A stretch of 64,000 bases of DNA from Catellatospora bangladeshensis (GCF_016862575.1 NZ_BONF01000017.1:1-64000), one strand, 5' to 3'. Counted from the stretch's first letter, positions 1 through 9,129 are shown. Translations and numbers: made by a program. Notes: generated from the sequence alone by a model not told the origin.

Positions 1-30
1 GAAACCAGCCCGCGACTCGAACTTCTTCAT
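1..30 (-). CDS. tnpB: IS607-family TnpB, first 10 codons only (cut by window edge)
   Basis: A reading frame opens with ATG at position 30 on the minus strand and runs off the left edge. Its ten residues, MKKFESRAGF, resemble the conserved N-terminus (MKKF-x-P/S-R-x-GF) of actinobacterial TnpB proteins that pair with IS607 serine transposases. It lies 95 bases downstream of the tnpA stop, on the same strand, where IS607 elements carry tnpB. TnpB is an RNA-guided nuclease related to Cas12; none of its nuclease domain is visible here. The call rests on ten residues plus context. Confidence 0.6.
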   Translation of the reverse strand, partial: MKKFESRAGF

Positions 31-125
31 CCCCGGCAACCCCCATGGGCACCGGCCGGCGGCTCGGACATGGCCGCAGCGACATCTGCCGCCGGGGTGG
101 CCGCCTTCGGCTGGATCGTGGGCAT

Positions 126-713
126 CTACTCGCTCACGTTCGCGGTCGCCGCCGACATCGCCAACTGCGCCCTGCGCCCGGCCGAACGGCGCCCGTAAAG
201 GCGCGCACACATGCTCGTGAGGATCTCGGTCATGTCACGCACGAGGTCGTCGCTGGTCTCCTGCGGGTCCAGGACAACCAGGCGACGGCCGGTAGCGGCC
301 AGCGCCGATTCCAGATGCTCGACACCGAAACGCGCGAGCCGGTCACGGTGCTCAACCACGATCACCGCCACGTCCGGGTCGACCAGCACCCGGTGCAGGC
401 TGCGGCGCCTGCCGTTCAAGCCCGACCCGACCTCCTTGACGATCTCACCGACCGCCAACCCCAACGCGTTGGCGCCCTCGACCGCACGGACGACCTGGCG
501 ATCCAGATCACCGCGCTGATCAGCAGATGAGACCCGGCAGTACACCACTACACGGCCTGCCGCAGCCGCCGGTCCCTCAACGATCCACGTCCCGGAAGGC
601 GCCTGACGGACCGGAACGGGCATCTGACCGTCCCTGACCCACCGCCACGCCGTCTGACAGCTCACACCCTGACTGCGAGCCCACTCCGAAAGCTTCACCC
701 AGACACCATACAT
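126..713 (-). CDS. tnpA: IS607-family serine recombinase (TnpA)
   Basis: The product is a 195-residue small serine recombinase that catalyses transposition of IS607-type elements. The N-terminus is a MerR-like helix-turn-helix (KLSEWARSQGVSCQTAWRWV, followed by DGQMPVP), as in IS607 TnpA. The resolvase domain starts near residue 55 with VVYCRVSSADQ, which includes the catalytic serine, followed by DRQV and later EHRDRLARFG. Relatives usually start at the KLSEW motif, so the GTG at 698 may be the true start; the ATG at 713 only adds five residues. The length matches the family and no frame break is seen. The element's boundaries are not visible because IS607 elements lack terminal inverted repeats. 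Confidence 0.9.
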   Translation of the reverse strand: MYGVWVKLSEWARSQGVSCQTAWRWVRDGQMPVPVRQAPSGTWIVEGPAAAAGRVVVYCRVSSADQRGDLDRQVVRAVEGANALGLAVGEIVKEVGSGLNGRRRSLHRVLVDPDVAVIVVEHRDRLARFGVEHLESALAATGRRLVVLDPQETSDDLVRDMTEILTSMCARLYGRRSAGRRAQLAMSAATANVSE

Positions 714-913
714 GACAATACTTCACTACATTCGCGTACAAAGTCGGCAGCTGTTCGCAACCCCTGATGACGCAGGATCAACTTGCCAAGTCAGGAACGC
801 GGCATACCTGCGGTGCACATCTGATCGCGTCCGTCGCGTTTAGCCGGTAGAGGGTTACGCCTAGGACGCGAAGATGCACGCCGCCCGGCTGGCCCGTACG
901 TCTGGAACGACCC

Positions 914-942
914 GCCTACGCCGGGCAGCTGGAAGCGTAGGC
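914..942 (-). terminator. Hairpin downstream of sdaA
   Basis: The arms GCCTACGC (914-921) and GCGTAGGC (935-942) form a perfect 8-bp stem with a 13-base loop, 19 bases past the sdaA stop on the minus strand. There is no T-run. It is a plausible terminator for the gcvTH-sdaA operon. I see nothing else recognisable in the gap from 714 to 960, which otherwise holds the upstream region of tnpA. Confidence 0.45.
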
Positions 943-960
943 CGCCGAACTCAGGAGCGG

Positions 961-2280
961 TCAGCATTCGATGACGTTGACAGCCAGCCCTCCGCGCGAG
1001 GTCTCCTTGTACTTGATCTTCATGTCGGCGCCCGTCTCCCGCATCGTCTTGATGACCTTGTCGAGGGACACGTAATGGGTGCCGCTGCCACGTAACGCCA
1101 GCCGGGCGGCGGTTATCGCCTTGACACTGGCGACGGCGTTGCGTTCGATGCACGGGATCTGCACCAGGCCGCCGACCGGGTCGCAGGTCAGCCCGAGATT
1201 GTGCTCCATCGCGATCTCGGCGGCGTTCTCGACCTGCGCCGGGCTGCCGCCCAGCACCTCGGTCAGCCCGGCCGCCGCCATCGCACACGCCGACCCCACC
1301 TCGCCCTGGCAGCCGACCTCCGCGCCGGAGATGGAGGCGTTCTCCTTGAACAGCACTCCGATGGCCGACGCGGTGAGCAGGAACCGGACTACACCGTCGT
1401 CGTCGGCGCCGGGGACGAACTTCGTGTAGTAGTGCAGGACCGCCGGAACGATCCCGGCCGCGCCGTTGGTCGGTGCGGTCACGATCCGCCCGCCCGCCGC
1501 GTTCTCCTCGTTGACCGCCAGCGCGAACAGCGTCACCCAGTCCATCAGCCGCAGCGGATCGGTCGCGAAATGCTCGGATTCCAGCTGCCGCCGCAGTTCG
1601 CCGGCCCGGCGGGCCACCTTCAGCCCGCCGGGCAGGACGCCGTCGGCGGACAGGCCCGCGGTCACGCAGTCCTGCATGACCCGCCAGATCCGGAGCAGTC
1701 CCCGGCGGACCTCGTCAGGTGGACGGCGTACCTGTTCGTTGGCCAACATCACCTGGCTGATCGGCAGGCCGTAGGACAGCAGTTGTGCGCCGGTGGTGAA
1801 CGGATACGGAACAGCCGGGCCGGTCGCCTCGGACACGCCGCTGCCGTCCAGTACGAAGCCGCCGCCGACCGAGTAGAACTGGCGCTCGCGCACCGTCGTC
1901 CCGTCGGCCCCGAACGCGATGAAGAGCATTCCGTTGGGGTGCAGCGGCAGCGAGCGCCGCCGGTGCAAGACGACCTCCACCGCGAAGTCGCCGACCCGGC
2001 CGGCCGCCCGGTACGCCGCCGCGGTCGCCGGGGCGGCGGCGGTGTCGACCGTCTCCGGATCTGCGCCGGCCAGGCCGAGCAGGACGGCCATCTCGCTGCC
2101 GTGGCCGTGGCCGGTGGCGCCGAGCGAGCCGAACAGTTCCGCCCGGATCGCGGACACCTGGTCGGCCAGCCCGTCGGCGCGGAGTCCGGCGACGAACCGG
2201 GCGGCCGCCCGCATCGGGCCGACGGTATGCGAGCTCGACGGGCCGATGCCGACGGTGAACATGTCGAATACGCTGATCAT
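961..2280 (-). CDS. sdaA: L-serine ammonia-lyase (serine dehydratase), iron-sulfur type
   Basis: This 439-residue enzyme deaminates L-serine to pyruvate and ammonia in the cytoplasm. It begins [20 protein letters not shown], the classic SdaA N-terminus (SSSHTxGP motif), and keeps both halves of the single-chain enzyme. Cluster-ligand cysteines are visible in [13 protein letters not shown] and in [15 protein letters not shown]. The ATG at 2280 overlaps the gcvH stop (ATGA), so translation is coupled. As the last gene of a glycine-induced operon, it would drain serine made from glycine by the glycine cleavage system and serine hydroxymethyltransferase. Confidence 0.95.
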   Translation of the reverse strand: MISVFDMFTVGIGPSSSHTVGPMRAAARFVAGLRADGLADQVSAIRAELFGSLGATGHGHGSEMAVLLGLAGADPETVDTAAAPATAAAYRAAGRVGDFAVEVVLHRRRSLPLHPNGMLFIAFGADGTTVRERQFYSVGGGFVLDGSGVSEATGPAVPYPFTTGAQLLSYGLPISQVMLANEQVRRPPDEVRRGLLRIWRVMQDCVTAGLSADGVLPGGLKVARRAGELRRQLESEHFATDPLRLMDWVTLFALAVNEENAAGGRIVTAPTNGAAGIVPAVLHYYTKFVPGADDDGVVRFLLTASAIGVLFKENASISGAEVGCQGEVGSACAMAAAGLTEVLGGSPAQVENAAEIAMEHNLGLTCDPVGGLVQIPCIERNAVASVKAITAARLALRGSGTHYVSLDKVIKTMRETGADMKIKYKETSRGGLAVNVIEC

Positions 2281-2651
2281 GACGGCTCGCAGAGTTCCCG
2301 GTACGCCTCCGCGGTCAACAGCCGGGGCCCGGCGGTGATTTCGACGGCGTACAGCCAGCCGGCCGTGTAGGGGTCGGCGTTGAGCAGGCCGGGATCGGCC
2401 ACGACTTCGGGGTTGACCGCCACCACAGTGCCGGTGACCGGGGCGTACAGCTCGCTGACGGATTTCGTGGACTCGATCTCGCCGCACGGCTCCCCCGCCA
2501 TGACGGCGGTTCCCTCGCCGGGAAGCTCGACGAACACGATGTCGCCGAGCGCCTCGGCAGCGAAGTCGGTGATGCCGACCCGGGCGACGCCGGAGAGGTT
2601 GTCGGCCCACTCGTGGTCGACGCTGTAGTGAAGGTGAGACGGCAGGTGCAT
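2277..2651 (-). CDS. gcvH: Glycine cleavage system H protein
   Basis: The product is the 124-residue lipoyl carrier of the glycine cleavage complex, which shuttles the aminomethyl group from the P protein to the T protein. The lipoylation site is in [14 protein letters not shown], with Lys at about residue 63. HYSVDHEWA near the N-terminus and the end ([13 protein letters not shown]) are typical. The start ATG shares one base with the gcvT stop (TGATG), and the stop overlaps the sdaA start, so the three genes form one coupled operon. Confidence 0.97.
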   Translation of the reverse strand: MHLPSHLHYSVDHEWADNLSGVARVGITDFAAEALGDIVFVELPGEGTAVMAGEPCGEIESTKSVSELYAPVTGTVVAVNPEVVADPGLLNADPYTAGWLYAVEITAGPRLLTAEAYRELCEPS

Positions 2652-3727
2652 CAGGCGTCCCTTCGCGAGTAGAAGCGGCAGGCGGTCACGGTGAACGGTT
2701 CGGCTGTGCCGCGAATGTCGACGGCCACCGTGGTGCCGATCTCGGCGTACGCGGTCGCGAGGTAACCGAGGGCGATCGGCCGCCCAAGCGTGGGCGACGG
2801 TGCACCACTGGTCACGGTGCCGATGCGCGCGCCGGTCGACGGGTCGACGATCGCGTACCCGGCGCGGGCGGCGCGCCGCCCGGTGGAGGTCAGGCCGACC
2901 AGTAGCGTCCGGGGTGTCTGGTCCGCCCGGCGCAGCAGCGCGGTGCGCCCCACGAAATCGGGCTTGGTGAAGTCGACGAGACGGCCGAGCCGGGCCTCGA
3001 AGGGCGACACTCCGACGTGCAGCTCGTTGCCGTGCAACGCCATGCCGGCTTCCAGGCGCAGCGTGTCGCGGCTGGCCAGCCCGGCCGGAAGCGCCGGTGC
3101 GAATGCCGACCACAGGACGGCGGCGTCGGCCGGCTCGCAGAAGATCTCGAAGCCGTCTTCGCCGGTGTATCCGGTCCGCGCGACGAGGACCGGTCGGCCG
3201 GCCAGCTCGGTCGCCACGGCCTGGTAGTACTTGAGCGCGCTGGCGTCGGGGCAGTTCACGATCCGTTCGGCGTGCGGTCCCTGCACGGCGAGCAGCACCC
3301 GGTGCTCCCAGCGGGCCTGTGCGCGGAACCCGTCGAGGCGGTCTCGCAGCGCTGCGAGCACTACGGGCGTGTTGGACGCGTTCGCGACGACGAGAAACCG
3401 GTCGGGAGCCAGGCGGTAGGCGACGAGGTCGTCGAGGATCCCGCCGTTGTCGTGACACAGCATGGTGTACCGGGCGGCACCGACCGCCAGCGGCGAGATC
3501 GATCCCACCAGCGCGTAGTCGAGGGCTCGGCCGGCTTCCGGGCCGTCGACGGCCAGTTGGCCCATGTGGCTGAGGTCGAAGATTCCGGCGCTGGACCGGA
3601 CCGTGTTATGTTCGGCGGTCTCGCCGCTGAAGCGCAGCGGCATCGACCAGCCGGCGAAGTCGGTGAATCGGACGCCCAGCGATTGATGCAGGGCGTGCAG
3701 TGGTGTACGGCGCAGCGCAGGGTACAT
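2651..3727 (-). CDS. gcvT: Glycine cleavage system T protein (aminomethyltransferase)
   Basis: This 358-residue tetrahydrofolate-dependent aminomethyltransferase releases ammonia and forms methylene-THF from the H-protein-bound intermediate. Recognisable blocks include the N-terminus [20 protein letters not shown], then [10 protein letters not shown] and [10 protein letters not shown]. It is the first gene behind a tandem glycine riboswitch, with a GGAGG-type ribosome site just upstream. gcvP, the decarboxylase, is not in the window and must lie elsewhere. Confidence 0.97.
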   Translation of the reverse strand: MYPALRRTPLHALHQSLGVRFTDFAGWSMPLRFSGETAEHNTVRSSAGIFDLSHMGQLAVDGPEAGRALDYALVGSISPLAVGAARYTMLCHDNGGILDDLVAYRLAPDRFLVVANASNTPVVLAALRDRLDGFRAQARWEHRVLLAVQGPHAERIVNCPDASALKYYQAVATELAGRPVLVARTGYTGEDGFEIFCEPADAAVLWSAFAPALPAGLASRDTLRLEAGMALHGNELHVGVSPFEARLGRLVDFTKPDFVGRTALLRRADQTPRTLLVGLTSTGRRAARAGYAIVDPSTGARIGTVTSGAPSPTLGRPIALGYLATAYAEIGTTVAVDIRGTAEPFTVTACRFYSRRDA

Positions 3728-3756
3728 GGAGGCTCCACGTCGGCTCGACGAGTGTT

Positions 3757-3955
3757 GGCCTCCCCCTCTGTCATTGACCTGAGAGCTTCACCGGCCCGGT
3801 GACGGGCGGCTTGCACCGTGGGTGAGACGCGGGAGCGCCTGCTTTTCAGAGTTGCCTGGACCGGACGGTAATGGGTGCCTGAGAGTTTCTCGGGGAGTGT
3901 TGCTCCTTCGGCGACCCCGCTGCGGTGCTGCGGGATTCTCTCCCGACCGGGCTCG
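3757..3955 (-). promoter_or_regulatory. Tandem glycine riboswitch (two aptamers)
   Basis: On the minus strand upstream of gcvT there are two glycine-aptamer copies. Aptamer 1 (about 3944-3873) contains GGGAGAG, GCCGAAGGAGCAA and ACTCTCAGGCA. Aptamer 2 (about 3866-3761) contains CACGGTGCAAGCC, AGCTCTCAGG and ACAGAGGGGGA. These are the conserved blocks of the gcvT riboswitch class. Glycine binding turns on the catabolic operon. The remaining leader, about 30 bases to the ATG, carries the ribosome site. Confidence 0.93.
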
Positions 3956-4295
3956 GACGGCGATGTTCAGTTGTGGATCCGCACGGTATCCACGGCATCG
4001 CCGTGATGTCAATGGACCGGCGACAGTCCGGCCGCCGAGCGGAAGTGGCGTGACCCGGGCGTGGGCGTCACGGGTGCCCACACCGTTACATCGACCGCAG
4101 CGTTGGTGACAACTGTTACGCCACACCGGCTCTGACGTGCGACGACGCCGCGATGGCTCAGCGGTTTCTTGACATCGCCGAATATTCACTTACGCCTCCG
4201 GCCCGGCGGAGGGCGGGCCTAGTTTGTCGGCACTCCGTTCACCGGGTCCGACGGCGGTACGACGCGTCGCGGAGCCGCATTCCCTGGGAGGCACC

Positions 4296-7200
4296 ATGCC
4301 CACAAGGCGAACATCGCTGCTGACGGCCATGGCTACGGCCGTGCTGACCGTCGCGGCGTTGGCTCTGCCCGCCTCGGCGGCCGAGCCTGAAGGCGCAGTT
4401 CGGCACGCGGCGAAACATCCAGTGCCGGGCGTCTACCTGGTCAGGTTCAAGGACCAGGCCGTGGCGAAATCGGACGCGGCGCAGACGACCCGGTCGCTGA
4501 CCGCCCGCTACGGCGGCAGGGCCACGCATGTGCTCGACACCGTCATGCGCGGCTTCGTCGCCGAAGACATGACCGAGCAGCAGGCCCGGCGGCTGGCCGC
4601 CAACCCGATCATCGCGTCGGTGACCCAGTCGGGCACGTCCCGGGCCGCCGAAACCCAGGACAACCCGGCCAACTGGGGCCTGGACCGTATCGACCAGCGG
4701 AATCTGCCGCTGGACAAGAAGTACACCTACCCCGCGGACGGCGCGGGGGTGAACATCTACATCGTCGACACCGGCATCCGCTACACCCACCAGGAGTTCG
4801 AGGGGCGCGCCAAGTACGCCGCCGACTTCGTCGTGCCGAGCACCAACGGCGAGGACTGCGACAGCGCCAAGCAGGGCCACGGCACGCACGTCTCCGGCAT
4901 CGCGGCCGGCCGGACCCGTGGCGTGGCCAAGAAGGCCAACCTGTGGTCCGTACGCATCCTCGGCTGTCAGTCCAGCGGCAAGGACACCGACATCGTCGTG
5001 GCCGCCGACTGGCTCGCCAGGAACGCCAGGAAGCCCGCTGTGGCCAACATGAGCGTGTACGCCGACGACCCCACCATCGGCGTCGATGCCATCAAGGGCG
5101 CCATCGCCGCCGGCGTGCAGTGGTCGTTGATCACCGGCAACAACGGCGGCAACGCCTGCGACTACGGCCCGGGCAGCCGGGTCGAGACCGGGGTTCGCGT
5201 CGCCAACGCGACCAGCTCAGACCAGCGGGCCGGCGACTCCAACGACGGGCCGTGCACCGATCTGTTCGCACCCGGCAGCTCGATCGACTCGTCGATCAAC
5301 ACCTCCGACACCGCGTACGGCCAGAAGTCCGGAACGTCGATGGCCGCGCCACATGTGGCCGGCGCGATGGCGGTCCGGCTGTCGCAAGATCCCACTGCGA
5401 GCCCGGCGGATCTGAAGAAGTGGATCGTCGACAACGCCACGACCGGCAAGATGACCAACATCCGCACAGGTACGCCCAACCGGCTGCTCTACCTGCCCAG
5501 CGCGCCGGCGCCGGCCGACGACTTCTCCTTGTCGGCCAGCCCGTCGTCGGTCAGCGTCGACCCGGGCCGGTCGGTGACCACCACGATCAGCACAGCGGTC
5601 ATCAAGGGCAGCGCCCAGACCGTGACGCTGTCCGCGACCGGCCTGCCGGCCGGCGTCACCGCGTCGTTCAACCCGTCGTCGGTCACCGCAGGCGGCTCAT
5701 CCACGTTGACCCTGGCCGCGTCGTCGTCGGCCGGCCCCGGCACCTCGACCGTCACGGTCACCGGCACCGGCACCAGCGCCAGCCACGCCGTGAACGTGGG
5801 CCTGACGGTCAACGGGACGGGACCGACCGACTTCGCGTTGAGCGCGAACCCGACGGCCGGATCCGTCGGTGCGGGCGGCACGCTGTCGACCACGGTCAGC
5901 GCCGCCAGTGCCCTCACCGGTGGCGGCAGCACGGGTGGCACCTCGGGCACCGGTTCCGGACCGGCCGTGGTGAACGGCACGCCCACCACGGTGGCGAAGT
6001 ACCCGTTCATCATCTCGCAGCACCGCACCGGTGGCGTACGGCCGCAGGAGCAGTCGTGCACCGGCTCGGTCGTGGCGCCGCGAGCGGTGCTGATCGCGGC
6101 ACACTGCAAGTTCGCGCAGGGCGACCCCAAGTACCTGATCTACGGACGCGACGACCTCGCCGACACCACCGCCGGCACCCGGATCGAGATCGCCGAGTAC
6201 CGAGTCCACCCCCGTTACAGCCCTCAAGACGGCACCGGGTGGCGTAACGGGTATGACGTGGCGGTCATCTTCACCAAGACCGACATCCCCGTCCCGGCGG
6301 GGATGGTGTTCCCGGCGATCGCCTCGTCCGCGGACAGCCTGGCGCTCGGCACCCGGGGCACCGCGCTCGGATACGGCAAGACCGAATCGGACGACAGCGG
6401 CCGCAACAGCAGACTGCGCGAGACGATCCTGCCGGTGGTCGACGGCCAGAACTGCGAGAACATCGACTCGATCTTCACCTCGGACACGATGTTCTGCGAC
6501 GGCTACGGCGACGGCAGCACCGGTCTGTGCCAGGGTGACTCCGGTGGTCCGTACTACTACAACGGCAAGATCTACGGCGTCTTCTCCTGGCTGCGGACCG
6601 ACTGCCGCTCCTACAACGTCCACGGCAAGCTGTGGAGCGCGATGGGCGACTGGGCCAACGAACAGATCGGCACCACTCCACCGCAGCCACCGGCCGCCGA
6701 CATCACGCTGTCGGCCGGCGGCCTGCCCGCCGGCACCACGGCGACCTTCAACCCCACGAAGATCGCCAGCGGGGGCAGCAGCACCCTCACCCTCACGACC
6801 TCGGCCGGCACCCCGTCCGGCACGTACCAGATCACCATCACCGGCACCCGTGGCAACGCGGCCCGCACGACCACGTACACCCTGACCGTGCAGACGGCGC
6901 CGCCGACGTCCGACGGCATCGTCAACGGCGGATTCGAGACCGGAAGCCTCAGTGGCTGGTCCGCCACCGGCACCACCGCTGTCGTCAGCCCTGGCCGTAC
7001 AGGCAGCTACGCGGCGAAGGTCGGCGGAACGGGCAGCATCTCCTCGCTCAGCCAGACGTTCACCGTTCCGGCCGGCCGGACCTCGGCTTCGCTGTACTTC
7101 AGGGAGTCCGGCTGTCCGTCCACATTCGGTGACTTCACCACGGTCTCACTGACCGACAACGCCACCGGGTTCACCCAGAACCTGGTCTACCGGTACTGCT

Positions 7201-7328
7201 CGAACTCCAGCTCCTGGACGAAGGGCAGTGCGTTCGTCACGGCCGGGCACACCTACACCCTGAAGATCGAGCACAGCAACTCCACCGGCGCCTCGATCCT
7301 GAACGTGGACGACGTCACGCTCTCCTGA
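4296..7328 (+). CDS. Secreted dual protease: S8 subtilase plus nested S1 trypsin domain
   Basis: The product is 1,010 residues. The ATG at 4296 follows GGGAGG and opens a Sec signal peptide (MPTRRTSLLTAMATAVLTV, ending ALPASAA). Next come an I9-type propeptide (about 45-120) and an S8 catalytic domain (about 130-390) with Asp in VDTGIRYTHQEF, His in GHGTHVSGIA and Ser in GTSMAAPHVAG. A beta-sandwich domain follows (about 405-505: DFSLSASP to LTVNG). A second copy starts at DFALSANP, is interrupted by a complete S1 domain (about 565-790: VVNGTPTTVAKYPFI, His in IAAHC, Asp in YDVAVI, Ser in CQGDSGGP), and resumes as ITLSAGGLPAGTTATFNP. The last 140 residues are a carbohydrate-binding-like module beginning GIVNGGFETGSLSGW. 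Extracellular protein digestion is the likely role. Confidence 0.93.
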   Translation: MPTRRTSLLTAMATAVLTVAALALPASAAEPEGAVRHAAKHPVPGVYLVRFKDQAVAKSDAAQTTRSLTARYGGRATHVLDTVMRGFVAEDMTEQQARRLAANPIIASVTQSGTSRAAETQDNPANWGLDRIDQRNLPLDKKYTYPADGAGVNIYIVDTGIRYTHQEFEGRAKYAADFVVPSTNGEDCDSAKQGHGTHVSGIAAGRTRGVAKKANLWSVRILGCQSSGKDTDIVVAADWLARNARKPAVANMSVYADDPTIGVDAIKGAIAAGVQWSLITGNNGGNACDYGPGSRVETGVRVANATSSDQRAGDSNDGPCTDLFAPGSSIDSSINTSDTAYGQKSGTSMAAPHVAGAMAVRLSQDPTASPADLKKWIVDNATTGKMTNIRTGTPNRLLYLPSAPAPADDFSLSASPSSVSVDPGRSVTTTISTAVIKGSAQTVTLSATGLPAGVTASFNPSSVTAGGSSTLTLAASSSAGPGTSTVTVTGTGTSASHAVNVGLTVNGTGPTDFALSANPTAGSVGAGGTLSTTVSAASALTGGGSTGGTSGTGSGPAVVNGTPTTVAKYPFIISQHRTGGVRPQEQSCTGSVVAPRAVLIAAHCKFAQGDPKYLIYGRDDLADTTAGTRIEIAEYRVHPRYSPQDGTGWRNGYDVAVIFTKTDIPVPAGMVFPAIASSADSLALGTRGTALGYGKTESDDSGRNSRLRETILPVVDGQNCENIDSIFTSDTMFCDGYGDGSTGLCQGDSGGPYYYNGKIYGVFSWLRTDCRSYNVHGKLWSAMGDWANEQIGTTPPQPPAADITLSAGGLPAGTTATFNPTKIASGGSSTLTLTTSAGTPSGTYQITITGTRGNAARTTTYTLTVQTAPPTSDGIVNGGFETGSLSGWSATGTTAVVSPGRTGSYAAKVGGTGSISSLSQTFTVPAGRTSASLYFRESGCPSTFGDFTTVSLTDNATGFTQNLVYRYCSNSSSWTKGSAFVTAGHTYTLKIEHSNSTGASILNVDDVTLS

Positions 7329-7344
7329 CCCTCCTCCCTCCCAA

Positions 7345-7378
7345 GCCGGCGGCCCGGATCACCACCCGGGCCGCCGGC
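7345..7378. terminator. Strong bidirectional terminator hairpin
   Basis: GCCGGCGGCCCGG (7345-7357) pairs perfectly with CCGGGCCGCCGGC (7366-7378) around an 8-base loop. It sits between the ends of the convergent protease gene and HTH gene. Confidence 0.85.
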
Positions 7379-7396
7379 TCCTCGCCTTCGTCGGCC

Positions 7397-8353
7397 TCAG
7401 TCCCATTCCCAGCGCAGCCCCACCAGCCCCGGCGGAACGTCGGTGAGTACCAGGTGCGCGGTGTGCGACTCGCCGATCCACAGGGGAGCCCCGAGCTGGC
7501 GGGGTGTCTGCAGCGTGGCCTGCCGGAACGGCACACACGTGGCCGGCGGCCCTCCGGCGAACTCCACCTGGAGCACGTACTGCCGCGCCGGGCGAGTGAA
7601 TCGATGGTGATACCACGTCAGCTCGTCCGGCCAGTCGGCGAAGCCATACTCGAACTCGACGACGGTGCGTTCCAGAGCGGCCAGCCGCTGGTCCAGCCGC
7701 AACTCGAAGACCGTGGCGCCACCCTCAGCATCCGCCCGGACCCGCCCCTGACGGCAATAGCGCAGGTTGCGCAGTTCGGGCGGCGTACCCTCGCCCCAGT
7801 GGTACACCATGCAACGGTCGACCCGGTCGGTGGTCGCCTCCAGCACCAGTCGGCTGGTGATCGAAACGAGCCGCCGCCGCTCGTCGAGCCGAACGCGTTC
7901 GTGGACGTCGAGATGGCGCAGCTGCCCGTCCGGCGGCGCGTCGAGCGCGGCCAGCAGTGGAGCATGGGCCGGCCAGAGCCGGCGACGGTCGACCGTACCG
8001 GGCTCGGCGGGACGGCGGCCCCTGGGCCGCGGCGGGCCGAGCATCGACACCAGCGACGCCGGCGGCAGCTCGAGCAGCTCCTCCAGGGCGGTCACCGCAC
8101 GCAGAGACTCGGACCGCTCCGGTCGGCTACGCCCGTGCCGCCAGTAGCTCAGCGCTGCGCGGCTCACCTGGACCCCGCGTCGCGTCAGATGATGCTGTAC
8201 GCGTTCCAGGCTGAGTCCCCGGGTGGTGAACGCGTGGTCGAGAACCTGTGCGAACGTGCCGTCGCGCAACAGCCGGCGCAGCTCGCGGTCGGCCGGGCGG
8301 GGCTGCCGCACCACGTCCTGGTCGGCCGAGGCCGACGTGGGTTCAGGTAGCAT
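7397..8353 (-). CDS. XRE-like helix-turn-helix regulator with long C-terminal domain
   Basis: The product is 318 residues, starting at ATG 8353 behind a good GGAGGAGGTG ribosome site. Residues about 35-100 resemble an XRE-type helix-turn-helix (FAQVLDHAFTTRGLSLERVQ, then VQVSRAALSYWRHGRSRP). The remaining 200 residues have no family I recognise: they are soluble, rich in Arg and Trp, and contain DRCMVYHWGEGTPPELRNL. Proteins of this layout are common in actinomycetes as presumed transcription factors. Target and ligand are unknown, and no operator was identified nearby. Confidence 0.7.
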   Translation of the reverse strand: MLPEPTSASADQDVVRQPRPADRELRRLLRDGTFAQVLDHAFTTRGLSLERVQHHLTRRGVQVSRAALSYWRHGRSRPERSESLRAVTALEELLELPPASLVSMLGPPRPRGRRPAEPGTVDRRRLWPAHAPLLAALDAPPDGQLRHLDVHERVRLDERRRLVSITSRLVLEATTDRVDRCMVYHWGEGTPPELRNLRYCRQGRVRADAEGGATVFELRLDQRLAALERTVVEFEYGFADWPDELTWYHHRFTRPARQYVLQVEFAGGPPATCVPFRQATLQTPRQLGAPLWIGESHTAHLVLTDVPPGLVGLRWEWD

Positions 8354-8649
8354 TGCACCTCCTCCGCTGACCTCGATTACCGCACTATCGCCGCAGTCGA
8401 GGCGGGTGTCCAGCAGAACCGGCTACTGTCTCACCTCGCGGAATGTGTTCCCGGACCGGTATCCGGCTACCGCCTGGACGCGCAGAAGTCCTCGGCGTAC
8501 GGCCCTGGGACGTGCGGTGCGTCGGTTGTCGACGCCGTCGACCTGGACCGCGAGGTTCGAGCACCTGGGGGTGCACCTGCGACACGCTGTCGCGGCGGCC
8601 GTTGATGATCCCGGCAGCCAGTGCGCCTGACGATCACGGGGACACGACA
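8354..8649. other. Intergenic stretch, nothing recognised
   Basis: Apart from the ribosome site and promoter region of the HTH gene, I see no credible gene here. The open frames on both strands lack start signals and resemble no family I know. It may hold decayed sequence, since the next segment is a gene remnant. Confidence 0.4.
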
Positions 8650-8689
8650 GACCGGCTCCGGGCCGCCTGGGGCAAGCCGGGAGCCGGTC
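8650..8689 (-). terminator. Hairpin after the FG-GAP remnant
   Basis: GACCGGCTCC (8650-8659) pairs with GGAGCCGGTC (8680-8689). It lies 16 bases past the stop of the FG-GAP remnant, which suggests that remnant is the true 3' end of a once-intact gene. Confidence 0.55.
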
Positions 8690-8704
8690 GGCGGACGTCG
8701 CGTG

Positions 8705-8880
8705 CTACCTGCCGTTGCCGATACGGACGAGCGAGGCGTAGCTGTAGTCGCGCCGGCTCTCCCCCGGGTGCAGGTAGAGGTCACCGGTGGCGTCCTTGCG
8801 GGTGATCAGGTCCTGGTGGCCGTCGCGGTCCCAGTCGCCCACCCCGAAGGGCGCGTAGCCGCCGTATCGTCTGCGGCGTT
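8705..8880 (-). pseudogene. C-terminal remnant of an FG-GAP/VCBS repeat protein
   Basis: Reading the minus strand from about 8880 to a TAG at 8705-8707 gives a repeat typical of FG-GAP secreted proteins: GGYAPFGVGDWDRDGHQDLI, then TRKDATGDLYLHPGES and YASLVRIGNGR. About 55 residues remain. No start codon or upstream repeats exist in this frame, because the sequence before it belongs to the CsbD-like gene, which runs through the same bases in another frame. The terminator-like hairpin just downstream is still present. I read it as the tail of a gene whose 5' part was deleted. Confidence 0.75.
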
Positions 8881-9129
8881 CGGCATGGCGGAGGCGGGTT
8901 TGATCATCGGTTCGAGGACCGGCCGGCCCGCCAGGCCGAAGGCGGCCACCGCCTCCATCGCCTTGATGGCGTCCTTGGCCTTCTCACGATCTGCTTCTTC
9001 GCAGGCTGACGACCAGGTGGTGTAACCGGCGAGCTGCATCGTCGTGTTGTGGGTGATCTTGCCGAACAGCTCGAGTGAGCGGCCGACGCACCGGCGTGAC
9101 ATGTTGCCGAGTTTCTCGTCGATGCCCAT
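8806..9129 (-). CDS. CsbD-like small protein with a foreign, out-of-frame C-terminus
   Basis: The frame starts MGIDEKLGNMSRRCVGRSLE with a GGGAGG ribosome site before the ATG at 9129. The first 60 residues follow the CsbD pattern (MGIDdKi-N-x-G-x-x-x-E-x-x-GK to EKAKDAIK), in a diverged form with extra cysteines. CsbD proteins are small general-stress proteins of unknown mechanism. From about residue 83 the frame reads through the FG-GAP remnant in the wrong frame, ending in a low-complexity tail (ATRPSGWATGTATATRT). The 107-residue length exceeds the usual 55-70, so the tail is probably an artefact of a deletion junction near 8880. The family assignment is tentative. Confidence 0.55.
   Translation of the reverse strand: MGIDEKLGNMSRRCVGRSLELFGKITHNTTMQLAGYTTWSSACEEADREKAKDAIKAMEAVAAFGLAGRPVLEPMIKPASAMPNAADDTAATRPSGWATGTATATRT

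Noticed and set aside
45-530. Plus-strand open frame over the IS607 transposase gene
   Set aside because: It is antisense to a clear serine recombinase, is Arg/His-rich and resembles no family; it is a shadow of high GC content.
1201-2370. Long plus-strand frame opposite sdaA
   Set aside because: It is antisense to a well-conserved enzyme and has low-complexity composition.
8354-8649. Small open frames between the HTH gene and the FG-GAP remnant
   Set aside because: They are basic, low-complexity translations on both strands without start signals.
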